DNA from: Gammaproteobacteria bacterium HGW-Gammaproteobacteria-11
Lineage (GTDB): Bacteria; Pseudomonadota; Gammaproteobacteria; Pseudomonadales; Pseudomonadaceae
DNA length: 64,000 nucleotides
Reading direction: 5' to 3'
Assembly (NCBI GenBank): GCA_002840055.1
Contig: PGZJ01000003.1
Coordinates: forward strand, 372,001 to 436,000
Positions 1 through 10,311 of the stretch are shown here, piece after piece. Position numbers and translations under genes: made by a program. Every line of letters starts with the position of its first letter. The first letter of the stretch is position 1. The notes beneath the pieces are model-generated. The model saw only the letters and a list, made by a program, of their open reading frames with translations, did no database searches and was not told the DNA's origin.

Positions 1-19
1 AAACGAGTCAGCCTCACTG

Positions 20-427
20 GTGGCGGCCGGCCTGAACCAGCACCCTGCTTTAGTCCAGGCTTACCCCTTTATCACCAGCGAACCCATGAGTTTGCTCGAG
101 GTCCCCGCTGAGCGAGGGCCCTGGTTGCTGGATGCGCTGTGGGGTTATTTCTTTGCCACCGGCAGCAGTCAGCCGGTGGCAAACATCATTGATACCCTGC
201 CCTGGCTGGATGCCAGCAAGAAGGATGAAGTCCTTGCCATGGGTGGTGCTGGACTGATGTTGATGGCCACCAGCGGCGCTGCACGCTGGTCACTCACCGC
301 CAACGCCCGCCAGCACCCACAGGTTCGCCAGATTTGTGAAGATCAGCTGACCAGGCATGAGGGTCTGATTGCCGAACAATTGCAGCAGATACTCAACCAG
401 GCCGCCGAGTCCGGCGAGCAGCAATGA
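20..427 (+). CDS. hypothetical protein, probably truncated at its 5' end by the window edge
   Basis: Frame stays open upstream to the window start; GTG start in the ORF track may be internal; no family recognised. Confidence 0.5.
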   Translation: MAAGLNQHPALVQAYPFITSEPMSLLEVPAERGPWLLDALWGYFFATGSSQPVANIIDTLPWLDASKKDEVLAMGGAGLMLMATSGAARWSLTANARQHPQVRQICEDQLTRHEGLIAEQLQQILNQAAESGEQQ

Positions 428-521
428 TCTGCACCAAGCCTATATAAGCACTTGCATTACATTGATATCTAACGCATAAATCCGGTTGCCCTGAGGGCAA
501 CACCACAACAAAGGAGCGGTT

Positions 522-851
522 ATGGAACAACTGAAACATTCAGGTCTGGGCATTGCTGCCTTTATCACCAGCCTTGCCTCTGCCGTACTGATTTTCATCC
601 TGATTATCCTGGCCGGCGCCATTGAACTCAGCACCCCCGGCGGTATTGATGAAAACTCGGTTGGCGCCATGGTTATCGGTTTGCTCCTGTTCGCCTTTCT
701 TGGTGCAGCACTGCTATCACTGGGCTTGGGCATAGGCGCGCTGTTCCAGCGCGATCGCAAAAAAGTCTTCGCCATCCTCGGTACCGTGTTTGCCAGCGTG
801 ACTATCCTGGGCACCCTGTTCGTCTTACTCCTCGGAATGGCGATGGAATAA
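522..851 (+). CDS. small integral membrane protein, hypothetical
   Basis: 109 aa with three hydrophobic segments; AAAGGAG RBS upstream. Confidence 0.65.
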   Translation: MEQLKHSGLGIAAFITSLASAVLIFILIILAGAIELSTPGGIDENSVGAMVIGLLLFAFLGAALLSLGLGIGALFQRDRKKVFAILGTVFASVTILGTLFVLLLGMAME

Positions 852-916
852 GCGGGAACCGGGCTTGCCCCCTGCAGAGCGCGCCGGCCCAACACATACA
901 CCCAGAGACATGAACC

Positions 917-1618
917 ATGGACATTATCCTTACCGCCGTCATCAGCATCCTTGCCACCCTGGCCCTGAGCTTTCTGGCCGTCAGAGGTCGGCTTGCTCAG
1001 GCCGCAAGGACGCAGGCGGAGCACCAGAACAATACCCATGCGCTGGAGCGGCAGATTCACACCAACGAAGCGGGCTTTCTGCAGGCCAAGAACCAGATGG
1101 AAATCCAGCATCATGAACAACTGAAACTGGCACGCGAACAGTATTTGCAGGAAGGTATAGAGGCCGGGAAGTCACTGCGTGAAAAAGATCATCAGATTGA
1201 GATCACCAATCTGCGCTCCGAGCTGCGCGAGCAATGCGCACGCGATTGCCAGCAGGCTGAAGAGAACGGCAAGCGACTGGCACGGGCAGAGCTTGAATCA
1301 CAGACCAAAGCCTTCAGCGTCAGCATTCAGCCCTATGTGCGTATTGAGAAAACCACTGGCATCCTCTGGAACGCCAACAAGTCTGTAATCGGCTACCAGT
1401 ATCAATTGCTGGTCAATGGCATACCGGCATTTCAGCCGCATATCGTTATCGAGAAAACCGAAAGCCTCAAGGAAGTCAATCAGGAAACCCTCGACAAACT
1501 GGCTCAAAGCGCGTCTGTGATTGCCGACAAGGCCATTTCAACCTATCTGGGCAATGCCACCGGCAGCATGCTGCAACGCGGCTCAGCAATCGTCCGTGAA
1601 GAAGTGGTCAAACGCTGA
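917..1618 (+). CDS. hypothetical protein, N-terminal TM anchor plus charged coiled-coil-like region
   Basis: 233 aa ORF, MDIILTAVISILATLALSFLAV anchor. Confidence 0.65.
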   Translation: MDIILTAVISILATLALSFLAVRGRLAQAARTQAEHQNNTHALERQIHTNEAGFLQAKNQMEIQHHEQLKLAREQYLQEGIEAGKSLREKDHQIEITNLRSELREQCARDCQQAEENGKRLARAELESQTKAFSVSIQPYVRIEKTTGILWNANKSVIGYQYQLLVNGIPAFQPHIVIEKTESLKEVNQETLDKLAQSASVIADKAISTYLGNATGSMLQRGSAIVREEVVKR

Positions 1619-1647
1619 GACGGGATCACCAGCCGCTCAGCTGAATG

Positions 1648-1673
1648 TCAGGCAACCAGCTCTGGTTGCCTGA
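1648..1673. terminator. hairpin downstream of 917..1618 ORF (terminator-like, weak T-tract)
   Basis: Inverted repeat tcaggcaacca-gctc-tggttgcctga. Confidence 0.4.
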
Positions 1674-1849
1674 TACCTCGGCCGGGGCTCACCTCCAGCT
1701 TGTCGCAAGCGTCAATGTAGGCCCAAATCAACCCTGTGCCGTCAACCCTGTCACGCTTTGCGCATCCCACCCCCCTGTGCAGATGACGCCACTTGGCCCA
1801 CTGTGCTATTAAACCTGTCAGATGATTTACAAGGACAGGAAATCAATCC

Positions 1850-2110
1850 ATGGCACGCCTTACTTCACCAGCTGCAATACGCAAGGAAATTGTGCTGACT
1901 CAGATCGCCGGCCTGCCAGGCACCTTGTGTCTGGTTCTGGCGCTGTACGGCCTGTTTATTGCCAACGGCAACGCCTTTCACCCGCTGCTGAATGAACCGC
2001 TGATGCTCTACGGCCTGTTGCTTGCAGGCATAGTCATAGAGGCCTGCTGCATTATAAGAACCATCAGCATGAGCCGTAGGCTGCGGAATATGAATACGGC
2101 CAACCACTGA
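1850..2110 (+). CDS. small membrane protein, hypothetical
   Basis: 86 aa, two hydrophobic segments, RBS-like AGGACAGGAAA upstream. Confidence 0.55.
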   Translation: MARLTSPAAIRKEIVLTQIAGLPGTLCLVLALYGLFIANGNAFHPLLNEPLMLYGLLLAGIVIEACCIIRTISMSRRLRNMNTANH

Positions 2111-2205
2111 GCGCCTATTGCAAAGATGATCAACCATTACCTGTTTTCGCTACCGGCTGGGTCGGAACAAGGCCAACCCAATGCTGCTCCAACGGCTACC
2201 GAATC

Positions 2206-2739
2206 ATGATGGCTGCGCTGATGCAGCCATTCAGGCTACTGGTCATCGCCGCGGCACTGGTTCTTATGATTGCCAGTCTCGGTTATCTGATGCTCAGCCC
2301 GGACCGCAAGTACCGTGAGACACCCGTTCAGTTCACGCTCGGATCCGAGCAACTGATCGATTTCAAGGTTACCCAAGCCTGCAGCCATGAAATCGGCTTG
2401 GGGTTTCGCAGCCTGGATGGCGATCAGGCAAGGATCGACAGTGTCTTTGGCAGTGGCTTCAAAAATGTCAATCTACCTGCACGTTATCGCCTTACCCTGC
2501 ACAATCTGGACGGAGAACGGATTTTTCACCAGCGGGTGATTGGCGGGCCCGGCCTCCCCATGCGCTACGGACCGGACCCGATCAAGTTCATTGCCGGTAC
2601 AGTGTTCCTGCCCGAAGGGCACTACACCCTGAGCCTGCATGTGGATGAGTTGTATTCCCGATTTGAGGGTCTGGGGGCTTTCGTCTTTGCCCAGCACATA
2701 CCCAAGACCCGCTGTGGCAGCATGAAAGATCCGAGCTGA
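2206..2739 (+). CDS. hypothetical secreted/membrane-anchored protein
   Basis: 177 aa ORF with N-terminal hydrophobic segment. Confidence 0.5.
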   Translation: MMAALMQPFRLLVIAAALVLMIASLGYLMLSPDRKYRETPVQFTLGSEQLIDFKVTQACSHEIGLGFRSLDGDQARIDSVFGSGFKNVNLPARYRLTLHNLDGERIFHQRVIGGPGLPMRYGPDPIKFIAGTVFLPEGHYTLSLHVDELYSRFEGLGAFVFAQHIPKTRCGSMKDPS

Positions 2740-2884
2740 AGAACTATTTCTGCAAATCAAGACCTGGCTCACAGATACAGTCTTGTCGGCCGTGACAGCA
2801 TAAAGGCATCATTGAGCCTATTAATTCACTGCTCCTGACAGCTGGATGCAGGGCACCCCTCAGAATCAACACGAGAGCCGCAAC

Positions 2885-3295
2885 ATGGGACTTGCCTGGT
2901 ATATTGCCGCCGAAACGGATGTGGACGGTCTGGATATCTTTTGCAATGGCAAATCGATTGCCCATGCCGACGAGGCCCGTCTGGAATCACTGTGCCTGGA
3001 ACTCGGCGTGCGTCCGCTGATGGACTTCTTCAGTGTTGACCCGGTCGAGACCGCCATGCTGCTGGAAGCCTATCTGGGTGAGGATGCCGATGAGCCTCTG
3101 GATACCCCGGATGAAGAATGGTTTCACCCCGAAGAGGGTCTAAAGACCGTAAAAGCCCTGCGAGAATACCTGGCAGCCCATCCCAATGAGCTGGAAGGGC
3201 AACAGGCGGTTGTGGATGACCTGAACGAATATCAGCACATCCTCGAAGTATTGCAGCGTAACCAGGTACGCTGGCATATGGCGGTTGATATCTGA
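2885..3295 (+). CDS. hypothetical acidic cytoplasmic protein
   Basis: ORF 2846..3295; internal ATG (MGLAWYIAAETDVDG) is the likelier start. Confidence 0.55.
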   Translation: MGLAWYIAAETDVDGLDIFCNGKSIAHADEARLESLCLELGVRPLMDFFSVDPVETAMLLEAYLGEDADEPLDTPDEEWFHPEEGLKTVKALREYLAAHPNELEGQQAVVDDLNEYQHILEVLQRNQVRWHMAVDI

Positions 3296-3418
3296 CGCCT
3301 GCGCCTTTCTCCGGCATGATTCCCTTAGTCAGCCAGACACATTTCAACTAAACTCGCTAATGGCACTTTGCTTTAGTGCGGCTTTGCCTCTCAGCAAAGC
3401 CGCTGCAAATCACACCCT

Positions 3419-4792
3419 ATGCTCGAGGCCGATGTGTATTCACCCTCTCCCAAGGTGATGGATCTGCTCCTGGATGCCATCTGCGTTGTCGACGCAGAGG
3501 GCAACTTTGTCTATGTCAGCGCAGCCTGTGAACGTATCTTTGGCTATACCCGCGACGAGTTGGTCGGTCGCTCGATGCTTGAGCTCATTTACCCTGCCGA
3601 TCTGGACGCCACCCTCAAGACCGCCCATGAAGTCATGCAGGGACGGCAGAAGAATCATTTCGAAAACCGCTATGTGCGCAAGGATGGTCAACTGGCACAC
3701 ATCATGTGGTCGGCCAGCTGGTCGGAAGAAGAGCAACTGCGCGTGGCCGTGGCCCATGACATCACCGAGCGCAAGCATACCGAGGCCATGCAGGCTGCAG
3801 TCTATGCCATTTCCGAGGCAGCCAACCGCTCCGAGCACCTTAGCGCCCTGTTTCAGCAGATTCACAGGATCATTGCCGACCTGCTGCCCGTCAGCCTGTT
3901 CGCCATTGCTCTGCGTGACGGCCAGGACGGCGAGCTGGTGTTCCCCTACTATGTCGACCAGGACGGCCAGGACGGTGAGCCTGAGCGCATTGAAACCAGG
4001 CGCTTGTGCGCTAGCGTCATTGAGCACGCAGAACCACTGCTGCTGACACCCGACTCATTAGCCGAGGTGCGCCGCCAGCTACTCGGGGACAACCCCAATC
4101 CGGGAAACTGGCTGGCGGTTCCCTTGAGCAGCAAGGAGGGCAGTTTTGGCGCGCTGGTTATCCACGGCAGCTCGGAACTGTTGCGCTATAACGACAAGAA
4201 CAAGGAGTTACTGCACTTCGTTTCTACCCAGATTGCCTCGGCAATAATGCGCATGCAAATGCAGTCGCGTCTGCAGTATCTCTCGCACCATGATCAACTG
4301 ACCGGCCTGCCCAATAGAGTCCTGCTGTATGACCGTCTTGAGCAGGCACTGCTGCGCGCACAACGCACGCGCACCCAGATTGCCTTGCTCTATCTGGATC
4401 TGGACAAGTTCAAGGAGGTCAATGATGCCTTCGGCCACCCTGTCGGCGATCGCTTGCTCCAGGCCGTCGCCGAGCGCCTGAAGACCTGCATGCGCGATGC
4501 CGATACCGTGGCGCGCATCGGCGGAGATGAGTTCCTCATTCTGTTGGAACAGATTCAGCAGGCCGGCCATGCCCTGACTATTGCGGAGAAGGTGCGCACG
4601 ACCATGAATAGTCCATTTGAGGTCGATGGACTGGAACTGGAGATGATCCCCAGTATTGGCATTGCCCTCTACCCCGACCATGGCGAGGCCCAGGACGCAC
4701 TCATGCAGGCAGCGGACAAGGCGATGTATCAGGCCAAACGCCGTGGTGGCAACCAGTCAGCCCTGGCCGCAGACCCCGACACAAAGAATTGA
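3419..4792 (+). CDS. PAS (plus GAF-like) GGDEF-domain diguanylate cyclase
   Basis: PAS motif (YVSAACERIFGYTRDELVGRSMLELI), GGDEF core (LTGLPNR...ARIGGDEFLILL). Confidence 0.9.
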   Translation: MLEADVYSPSPKVMDLLLDAICVVDAEGNFVYVSAACERIFGYTRDELVGRSMLELIYPADLDATLKTAHEVMQGRQKNHFENRYVRKDGQLAHIMWSASWSEEEQLRVAVAHDITERKHTEAMQAAVYAISEAANRSEHLSALFQQIHRIIADLLPVSLFAIALRDGQDGELVFPYYVDQDGQDGEPERIETRRLCASVIEHAEPLLLTPDSLAEVRRQLLGDNPNPGNWLAVPLSSKEGSFGALVIHGSSELLRYNDKNKELLHFVSTQIASAIMRMQMQSRLQYLSHHDQLTGLPNRVLLYDRLEQALLRAQRTRTQIALLYLDLDKFKEVNDAFGHPVGDRLLQAVAERLKTCMRDADTVARIGGDEFLILLEQIQQAGHALTIAEKVRTTMNSPFEVDGLELEMIPSIGIALYPDHGEAQDALMQAADKAMYQAKRRGGNQSALAADPDTKN

Positions 4793-4794
4793 CT

Positions 4795-4968
4795 TCACCC
4801 CTTGGCCTTCTCCAGAGGCTCCAGGGTCTTCCACAGCGCGTCCGCCTCGGCGGTCAGCATCGAGTAGCTGCGAATATCGCCATTGCGCTGCGCCTGCATG
4901 GCTTGCTCAAGCTTGGCGTTATAGTCCTTGCGCATTTTTTTTACCGGATCGGTCTTGAACAATCCAAA
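4795..4968 (-). CDS. DUF6435-like small protein
   Basis: MFGLFKTDPVKKMRKDYNAKLEQAMQAQRNGDIRSYSMLTAEADALWK resembles a short conserved family; start at internal ATG. Confidence 0.65.
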   Translation of the reverse strand, partial: FGLFKTDPVKKMRKDYNAKLEQAMQAQRNGDIRSYSMLTAEADALWKTLEPLEKAKG

Positions 4969-5107
4969 CATGCTTGCCCCCATTGGTCAGCTCAATATTG
5001 GTCAGCTATAACTGATGCATCAAGCTTACGCCAAGCTGGCCGGGTTAGCGGCCTGCCTTGTGTAACAAAGCACGTAGTCACCGGCCCAGGCAAAAGGGAG
5101 ATTGAGC

Positions 5108-5560
5108 GTGGACAAGAGAGCCTTTGTGTTCAAGGAACTGGACGACAAGATCAGCGTTTTTGACAAGGAGTCCACCCGGCATAAGCAGATGTACCGCCGC
5201 ATGCGCTATGGCATCTTTGTTTTGACTGCCTTGTCTACGCTGCTGGCGGCCCTGTCGATCAGCTTTCCCGAGTCCAATCTGGGCATCAGCCTGGGCATTG
5301 TCGCGGTATCAGCCCTGATTGGCCTGATCACCTCACTCGAAGGCCTGCACAACCCGGCTGACCTCTGGGTGCATGAACGCAGCATCCTCTACGCCCTGAT
5401 CGACCTGAAACGCGAAGCACTGTTTCGGCTCGGCGAAGACAATGTCGTCCAGGATATAGAAGCGGTATTCGAGCAGATGCAACGCATTCTGGGTCATTCC
5501 GCGGAAAACTGGCATCAACAGATTGCCAATCCGGACAAACCAGCTGCAGGCACTACTTGA
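5108..5560 (+). CDS. DUF4231/SLATT-like two-TM protein
   Basis: 152-aa ORF with two TM segments and flanking helices; probable GTG start at 5108. Confidence 0.5.
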   Translation: MDKRAFVFKELDDKISVFDKESTRHKQMYRRMRYGIFVLTALSTLLAALSISFPESNLGISLGIVAVSALIGLITSLEGLHNPADLWVHERSILYALIDLKREALFRLGEDNVVQDIEAVFEQMQRILGHSAENWHQQIANPDKPAAGTT

Positions 5561-5619
5561 TCCGCTGGCGCCCGACATCGCATTATCTGCAGCTGACATT
5601 GAAAGGAACTCATTGCCGA

Positions 5620-6719
5620 TGCCTCTCCTGCGCTCCCGCTGCCCGCACTGCCTGACCCGCACCCTGACCGAAGTGCCCTTCCAGGACCAGCACGTATTCC
5701 AGTGCACCACCTGCCAGGGTCTGTGGTTTGAAGATGGCGAACTGAATGACTTGATCAGCGGTTTTGATCCGGACATCCAGGAGCACTGCCACGTCAGCCA
5801 TCTCGGCAAACGCCTGGGCACGGGCCAGCGGCAATGCCGCCATTGCGATATCGCCATGGAACACCACCACCTGCTCGCCGACTACGAGGTTGAAATCGAC
5901 CGTTGCTCGGGTTGTGATGGGGTATGGATCGACCATGCCGAGGTTGACCAGGTACTGCACTCACCGCGCATCATCGAGGCCATGAAAAGTCTCAATAAAG
6001 GCATCAACTGGCGCTCCTGGCTATTCCAGTTCCTGACCCAGATGCCGGTGGAGTACAACGTTGCCAGTCATCGAACGCCCTGGGTGACCTATACGATGAT
6101 TGTGCTCTGCAGCCTGGTATTTGTGCTTGGCCTGGTCAGCCCAGGTACAGAGCAATGGCTGCTCAACACCTATGCCGTGCAGACCGACACGGTTGGCACC
6201 CCGAGCATGCTGCTGCAACTGCTCAGCTACCAGTTCCTGCACGGCGGCTGGCTGCACCTGATCGGCAACATGTATTTTCTGTGGATCATCGGCGACAACA
6301 TCGAGGACGTGCTGGGCCACTGGCGCTTCCTGGCGTTGTATCTGCTGGCCGGCGCTGTTGCGGCGCTGGCCGAGCTGACCTGGTTCCATCTGCTCGGCGG
6401 CGAACGCCTGTTGCTGGTCGGCGCAAGCGGTTCAATAGCCGCGTTGTTCGGCCTATATCTGACCTGGTTCCGTTATTCCAGCCTGACCTTCATGATCCTG
6501 GTATTCCAGAAGAAGCTGGCACCGCACTGGTATTTTCTCATCTGGTGTGGTCTGAACCTGTTCGGCATGTTCTCTGGCCAGGGCGGCGTGGCCTTTATGG
6601 CTCACCTGGCCGGCTTTGCCTTCGGTCTGCTTCTGGGCCGCAAGCTGAAAGCTCTTATAGAACGTGACAACCCGCTGGTCCGGCTGCTCAACGCACCCGA
6701 GGCGCGCCTGCGTCGCTAA
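5620..6719 (+). CDS. rhomboid-family intramembrane serine protease with two N-terminal TFIIB-type zinc ribbons
   Basis: CPHC...CTTC and CRHC...CSGC ribbons; rhomboid motifs [40 protein letters not shown]. Confidence 0.85.
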
Positions 6720-6915
6720 GGCTCTGCACATACAAAGCCTCGACCTTCTCGCGCGCCCAGGCGGTCTTGCGCAGAAAGGTCAGGCTGGACTTGATACTCG
6801 GCTGATCGGTAAAGCAGCGGATCGGAATACGCCGACCCAGCTCCGGCCAACCATAACGCTCAACCAGATCGGTCAGCAGTGCCTGCAAGGTCACACCATG
6901 CAGCGGATCAGGCAT
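6688..6915 (-). CDS. VF530/DUF2132 family DNA-binding protein
   Basis: [59 protein letters not shown] is characteristic of the family. Confidence 0.8.
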   Translation of the reverse strand: MPDPLHGVTLQALLTDLVERYGWPELGRRIPIRCFTDQPSIKSSLTFLRKTAWAREKVEALYVQSLSDAGAPRVR

Positions 6916-7174
6916 CCGACTTGCCCCCAGCAGCCTCGGACTCGTCACGCTTGACGCGGATTTTGCTGCCTGCCACGTCCAGCCCGTTCAACGCCTTGAT
7001 AGCGCTCTTGGCATCGTCATGCCTGGGCATCTCGACAAAACCGAAGCCTTTGGAACCGCCGGTTACCTTGTCCATGACCAGGGTGCAGGCGCTCACCAGT
7101 CCATGCCCTTCAAACAGGGTGCGCAGCTCAGCTTCAGTGGTACTGCGTGACAGATTGCGAATCAGAATTTTCAT
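6908..7174 (-). CDS. RRM-domain RNA-binding protein
   Basis: RNP2-like ILIRNL and RNP1-like KGFGFVEM motifs. Confidence 0.9.
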   Translation of the reverse strand: MKILIRNLSRSTTEAELRTLFEGHGLVSACTLVMDKVTGGSKGFGFVEMPRHDDAKSAIKALNGLDVAGSKIRVKRDESEAAGGKSDA

Positions 7175-7279
7175 TTTTTCAGCCTTGTAAAGTCAGACAC
7201 AGAGTATACCCGCTGCAGTGCGGTGCAGGCAGCCTCGCTGCAGGGTTATACTCTGCGTCCCTGACGATGGACGTATCCC

Positions 7280-8491
7280 GTGCAAGAATCCCACGATGTC
7301 ATCATTCTCGGTGCCGGCGCCTCCGGCCTGCTGTGCGCCTTTACTGCCGCACAACGCGGCCGCCGGGTGCTGGTGCTGGAGCGCGCCAACAAGGTAGGCA
7401 AGAAAATCCTGATGTCTGGTGGTGGACGCTGCAATTTCACCAACCAGATTATTGAAGCGGACAACTTTATCTCGGCCAATCCGCATTTCTGCAAGGCCGC
7501 GCTATCGCGCTACAGTCAATGGGACTTCATCAGTCTGGTGGAAAAGCATCGTATTGCCTATGAGGAGCGCAAGCACAGCCAGTTGTTTTGCCGCGACTCA
7601 GCCAAGGACATCGTCAACATGCTGGTTGAGGAATGCGAGCAGGCCGGCGTGCAGATCCGAACGCTGTGCGAATTACAGAGGGTCACTAGCCTGGAAAAAC
7701 CGCCCCTGCGCTTTCAGCTTGACGTCGAGAGCAACGGGCGACTGCAGAAGATTGCCTGTGAATCACTGGTCGTCGCTACCGGCGCCCTCTCGGTGCCGAC
7801 CCTCGGCGGCAGTGGCATCGGCTACCAGTTGGCCGAGCAGTTTGGTCTGAAACTGACCGAGCGCCGGGCCGGGCTGGTGCCTTTCATGTTCAGCGATACC
7901 ACCAAGACCCTGTGCGAGCGTCTGAGCGGACTGGCGCTGGAGGTGCGGGTCAGTTGCAACGGCACCAGCTTCAGGGAAAACATGCTGTTTACTCACCGCG
8001 GCATGAGTGGACCGAGCATGCTGCAGATTTCCAATTACTGGTTGCCTGGCCAGCCTCTGGACATTGATCTGTTACCTGACCTGAATGTCAGCGACTGGCT
8101 ACTGGAAAACAAGCGCCTGCAAGGGCGCACGCGTCTGAAAACCCTGCTGACGCAAAAGCTGCCAAAGGCCCTGGTAGCCGAGCTGATCAGTCTCTGGTGC
8201 CCCCAGGCAGACGAACTGCCCCTGGCCGAATGCAGCGACAAGCTGCTGGCCCAGCTTTCAGAACAGCTGCAGGGCTGGTCGGTAAAACCCTCGGCAACCG
8301 AAGGTTACCGAACCGCCGAGGTCACACTGGGCGGCGTGGATACCAGTGAGATCAGCTCCAAGACCCTGGAAGCAAAAAAACAGCCGGGACTGTATTTCAT
8401 CGGCGAGGTACTGGACGTCACCGGCCACCTGGGCGGCTTCAACTTCCAGTGGGCCTGGTCATCCGGTCACAGCGCCGGCTTGTCTGTTTGA
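7280..8491 (+). CDS. NAD(P)/FAD-dependent oxidoreductase (HI0933/YhiN family)
   Basis: DVIILGAGASGLLCAFTAAQRGRRVLVLE, MSGGGRCNFTN, GEVLDVTGHLGGFNFQWAWSSG. Confidence 0.9.
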   Translation: MQESHDVIILGAGASGLLCAFTAAQRGRRVLVLERANKVGKKILMSGGGRCNFTNQIIEADNFISANPHFCKAALSRYSQWDFISLVEKHRIAYEERKHSQLFCRDSAKDIVNMLVEECEQAGVQIRTLCELQRVTSLEKPPLRFQLDVESNGRLQKIACESLVVATGALSVPTLGGSGIGYQLAEQFGLKLTERRAGLVPFMFSDTTKTLCERLSGLALEVRVSCNGTSFRENMLFTHRGMSGPSMLQISNYWLPGQPLDIDLLPDLNVSDWLLENKRLQGRTRLKTLLTQKLPKALVAELISLWCPQADELPLAECSDKLLAQLSEQLQGWSVKPSATEGYRTAEVTLGGVDTSEISSKTLEAKKQPGLYFIGEVLDVTGHLGGFNFQWAWSSGHSAGLSV

Positions 8492-10107
8492 GCGCGCCTT
8501 AGGCGCATACCCCGGTAGGATCCCGCCAGAATCAGCAGCGCCAGCACCGAATACATGAAAAACTTCACCAGTAACGGATGACGACTGTACAGACTGCCGC
8601 CCGACGTCGCCGAGTAAGGCATGGCAACCACCTGCTCGGAGCGGACAAAAGCCTCGGTACTGGCAATCAGTCGTCCATTGGGCGCGGCCACGACAGAAGG
8701 TCCGTTATTGATCAGATGAATCATCGGCACACGGTTCTCTACCGCACGCACCACTGACATGGCGCTGTGCTGGAACGGCTGGGCACTCTCGCCAAACCAG
8801 TTATCCTGGGATACGAAGAGCAGCACCTTGCCATCTGCATCGCTGCCTATGCTATTGGCTATAAAGCGCGGGAAGGCCGTTTCGTAACAGATCTTGGGCA
8901 CCAAGCGCATACCCTTGACCTCGAATATCTCATGGACTGTGCCCGCTTGCAGTGGCCGCAAAAACTCGCCAAAGAACCGCTGCGTCAGCCAACTGACGCC
9001 GGGCAGGTGGAAAAAGGCCGGCAGATATTCACCAAAGGGCATACGTAGCATCTTGCGGTAAACACCCAACTGGTCGCCCTCTTCATCAAGGTGCACCAAT
9101 GAGTTGTAGTTATGCTCTTCGCCTTCATGCCAGGCGCTCTCGGCATCATGAAAAATCAATGAAACGCCGTGCTTGCGCACCGCCTCGATATAACCCAGAC
9201 GCACGCTGTAGAGATCAAAGTAACCCTTGTACCGCGCCTCAGGCCAGACAACCAATTCGGCACCTGCCTCGGCCAGGCGCTCGGTTGCCGCCATTTCTTC
9301 AGGGTATTCGCGACTGAACCCCTTGGGCGGCTCGGGCACATCCAGCGTCACCGCATCATTAGGCTGCACCAGCCCGATCTGCCGTACATCCCAGCTCTGC
9401 ATGCGCTGGTCCCAGCGGTCCAGCGATACCAGCCCGAAAACAAACCACACAACCAGCACCAAGGCACCTGCCAGTTTGCCGGGCCATAGCGCCGGCTGTT
9501 TCAGGGTCAGTACCTGGAACACCAGCATGCTGGTCATCAGCATCAGCATGTCCAGACTCTGCACGCCAAACAGCGATACACCCTGCAGGGCCAATAGAAA
9601 ACGCGCCTGGGCTTCGGCGTAATACACGCCAAACAACAGCGGATAAAAGCCCATGATGACGACCATGCAGACAGGGAAGCTCAGCAGATCCCAGGCTGGC
9701 AGACGGCGGGACACCCAACGGAACAGCAGGCAGGACAACGCGACAGACAGGCCGGCGTAACACCAGAACAGAAAACCCAGCAACAGCGCACTGGTCCAGT
9801 TGAAGTCGCGCAGATTCATCAGGAATTCGACGATCCAGTAACTGGCCACGGCGAAGTAGGCAATCCCGTTCAGCCAGCCCAGCATCAGCGCCGTCGGTAG
9901 ACGCACCTGATGCAGGGCAAACAGCAAGGGCACACTACCAACCCAGGCGGTCCAATACAGATCCTGGTCGAACCAGGGCACCCCCATCAGGAAACCGCCA
10001 GCGAGTGCCAACAGCATGCGCACCGGCAGAGACAGACCCAGTGACATGGACTCGAGTTGACTGACAGGACCACCCACCGCAATGATCGCGGGATCAAGCC
10101 GTGACAT
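8467..10107 (-). CDS. apolipoprotein N-acyltransferase-like nitrilase-fold protein
   Basis: Multiple N-terminal TMs followed by carbon-nitrogen hydrolase domain (VVWPEARYKG, KICYETAFPRF, SQDNWFGES). Start may be an internal ATG. Confidence 0.75.
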   Translation of the reverse strand: MSRLDPAIIAVGGPVSQLESMSLGLSLPVRMLLALAGGFLMGVPWFDQDLYWTAWVGSVPLLFALHQVRLPTALMLGWLNGIAYFAVASYWIVEFLMNLRDFNWTSALLLGFLFWCYAGLSVALSCLLFRWVSRRLPAWDLLSFPVCMVVIMGFYPLLFGVYYAEAQARFLLALQGVSLFGVQSLDMLMLMTSMLVFQVLTLKQPALWPGKLAGALVLVVWFVFGLVSLDRWDQRMQSWDVRQIGLVQPNDAVTLDVPEPPKGFSREYPEEMAATERLAEAGAELVVWPEARYKGYFDLYSVRLGYIEAVRKHGVSLIFHDAESAWHEGEEHNYNSLVHLDEEGDQLGVYRKMLRMPFGEYLPAFFHLPGVSWLTQRFFGEFLRPLQAGTVHEIFEVKGMRLVPKICYETAFPRFIANSIGSDADGKVLLFVSQDNWFGESAQPFQHSAMSVVRAVENRVPMIHLINNGPSVVAAPNGRLIASTEAFVRSEQVVAMPYSATSGGSLYSRHPLLVKFFMYSVLALLILAGSYRGMRLRRAQTDKPAL

Positions 10108-10311
10108 TGCCGACCTCCGGAGTTGGCTGAACAGAATTGGTCAGCGCATGACCAATCAGCATGAAAGCCCCACGGTAGTCAGCGCCCCCTGCAGCAACAA
10201 TACCCTGTTCGGGTGAAAAGGCGACGCGGCAGCCGCGGTTTTTATGCCACACAGCACTGCCCAGCGCTGCAAAAATCGGTATCCTTGATGAGGACTGTCA
10301 AGGGAATCCAC

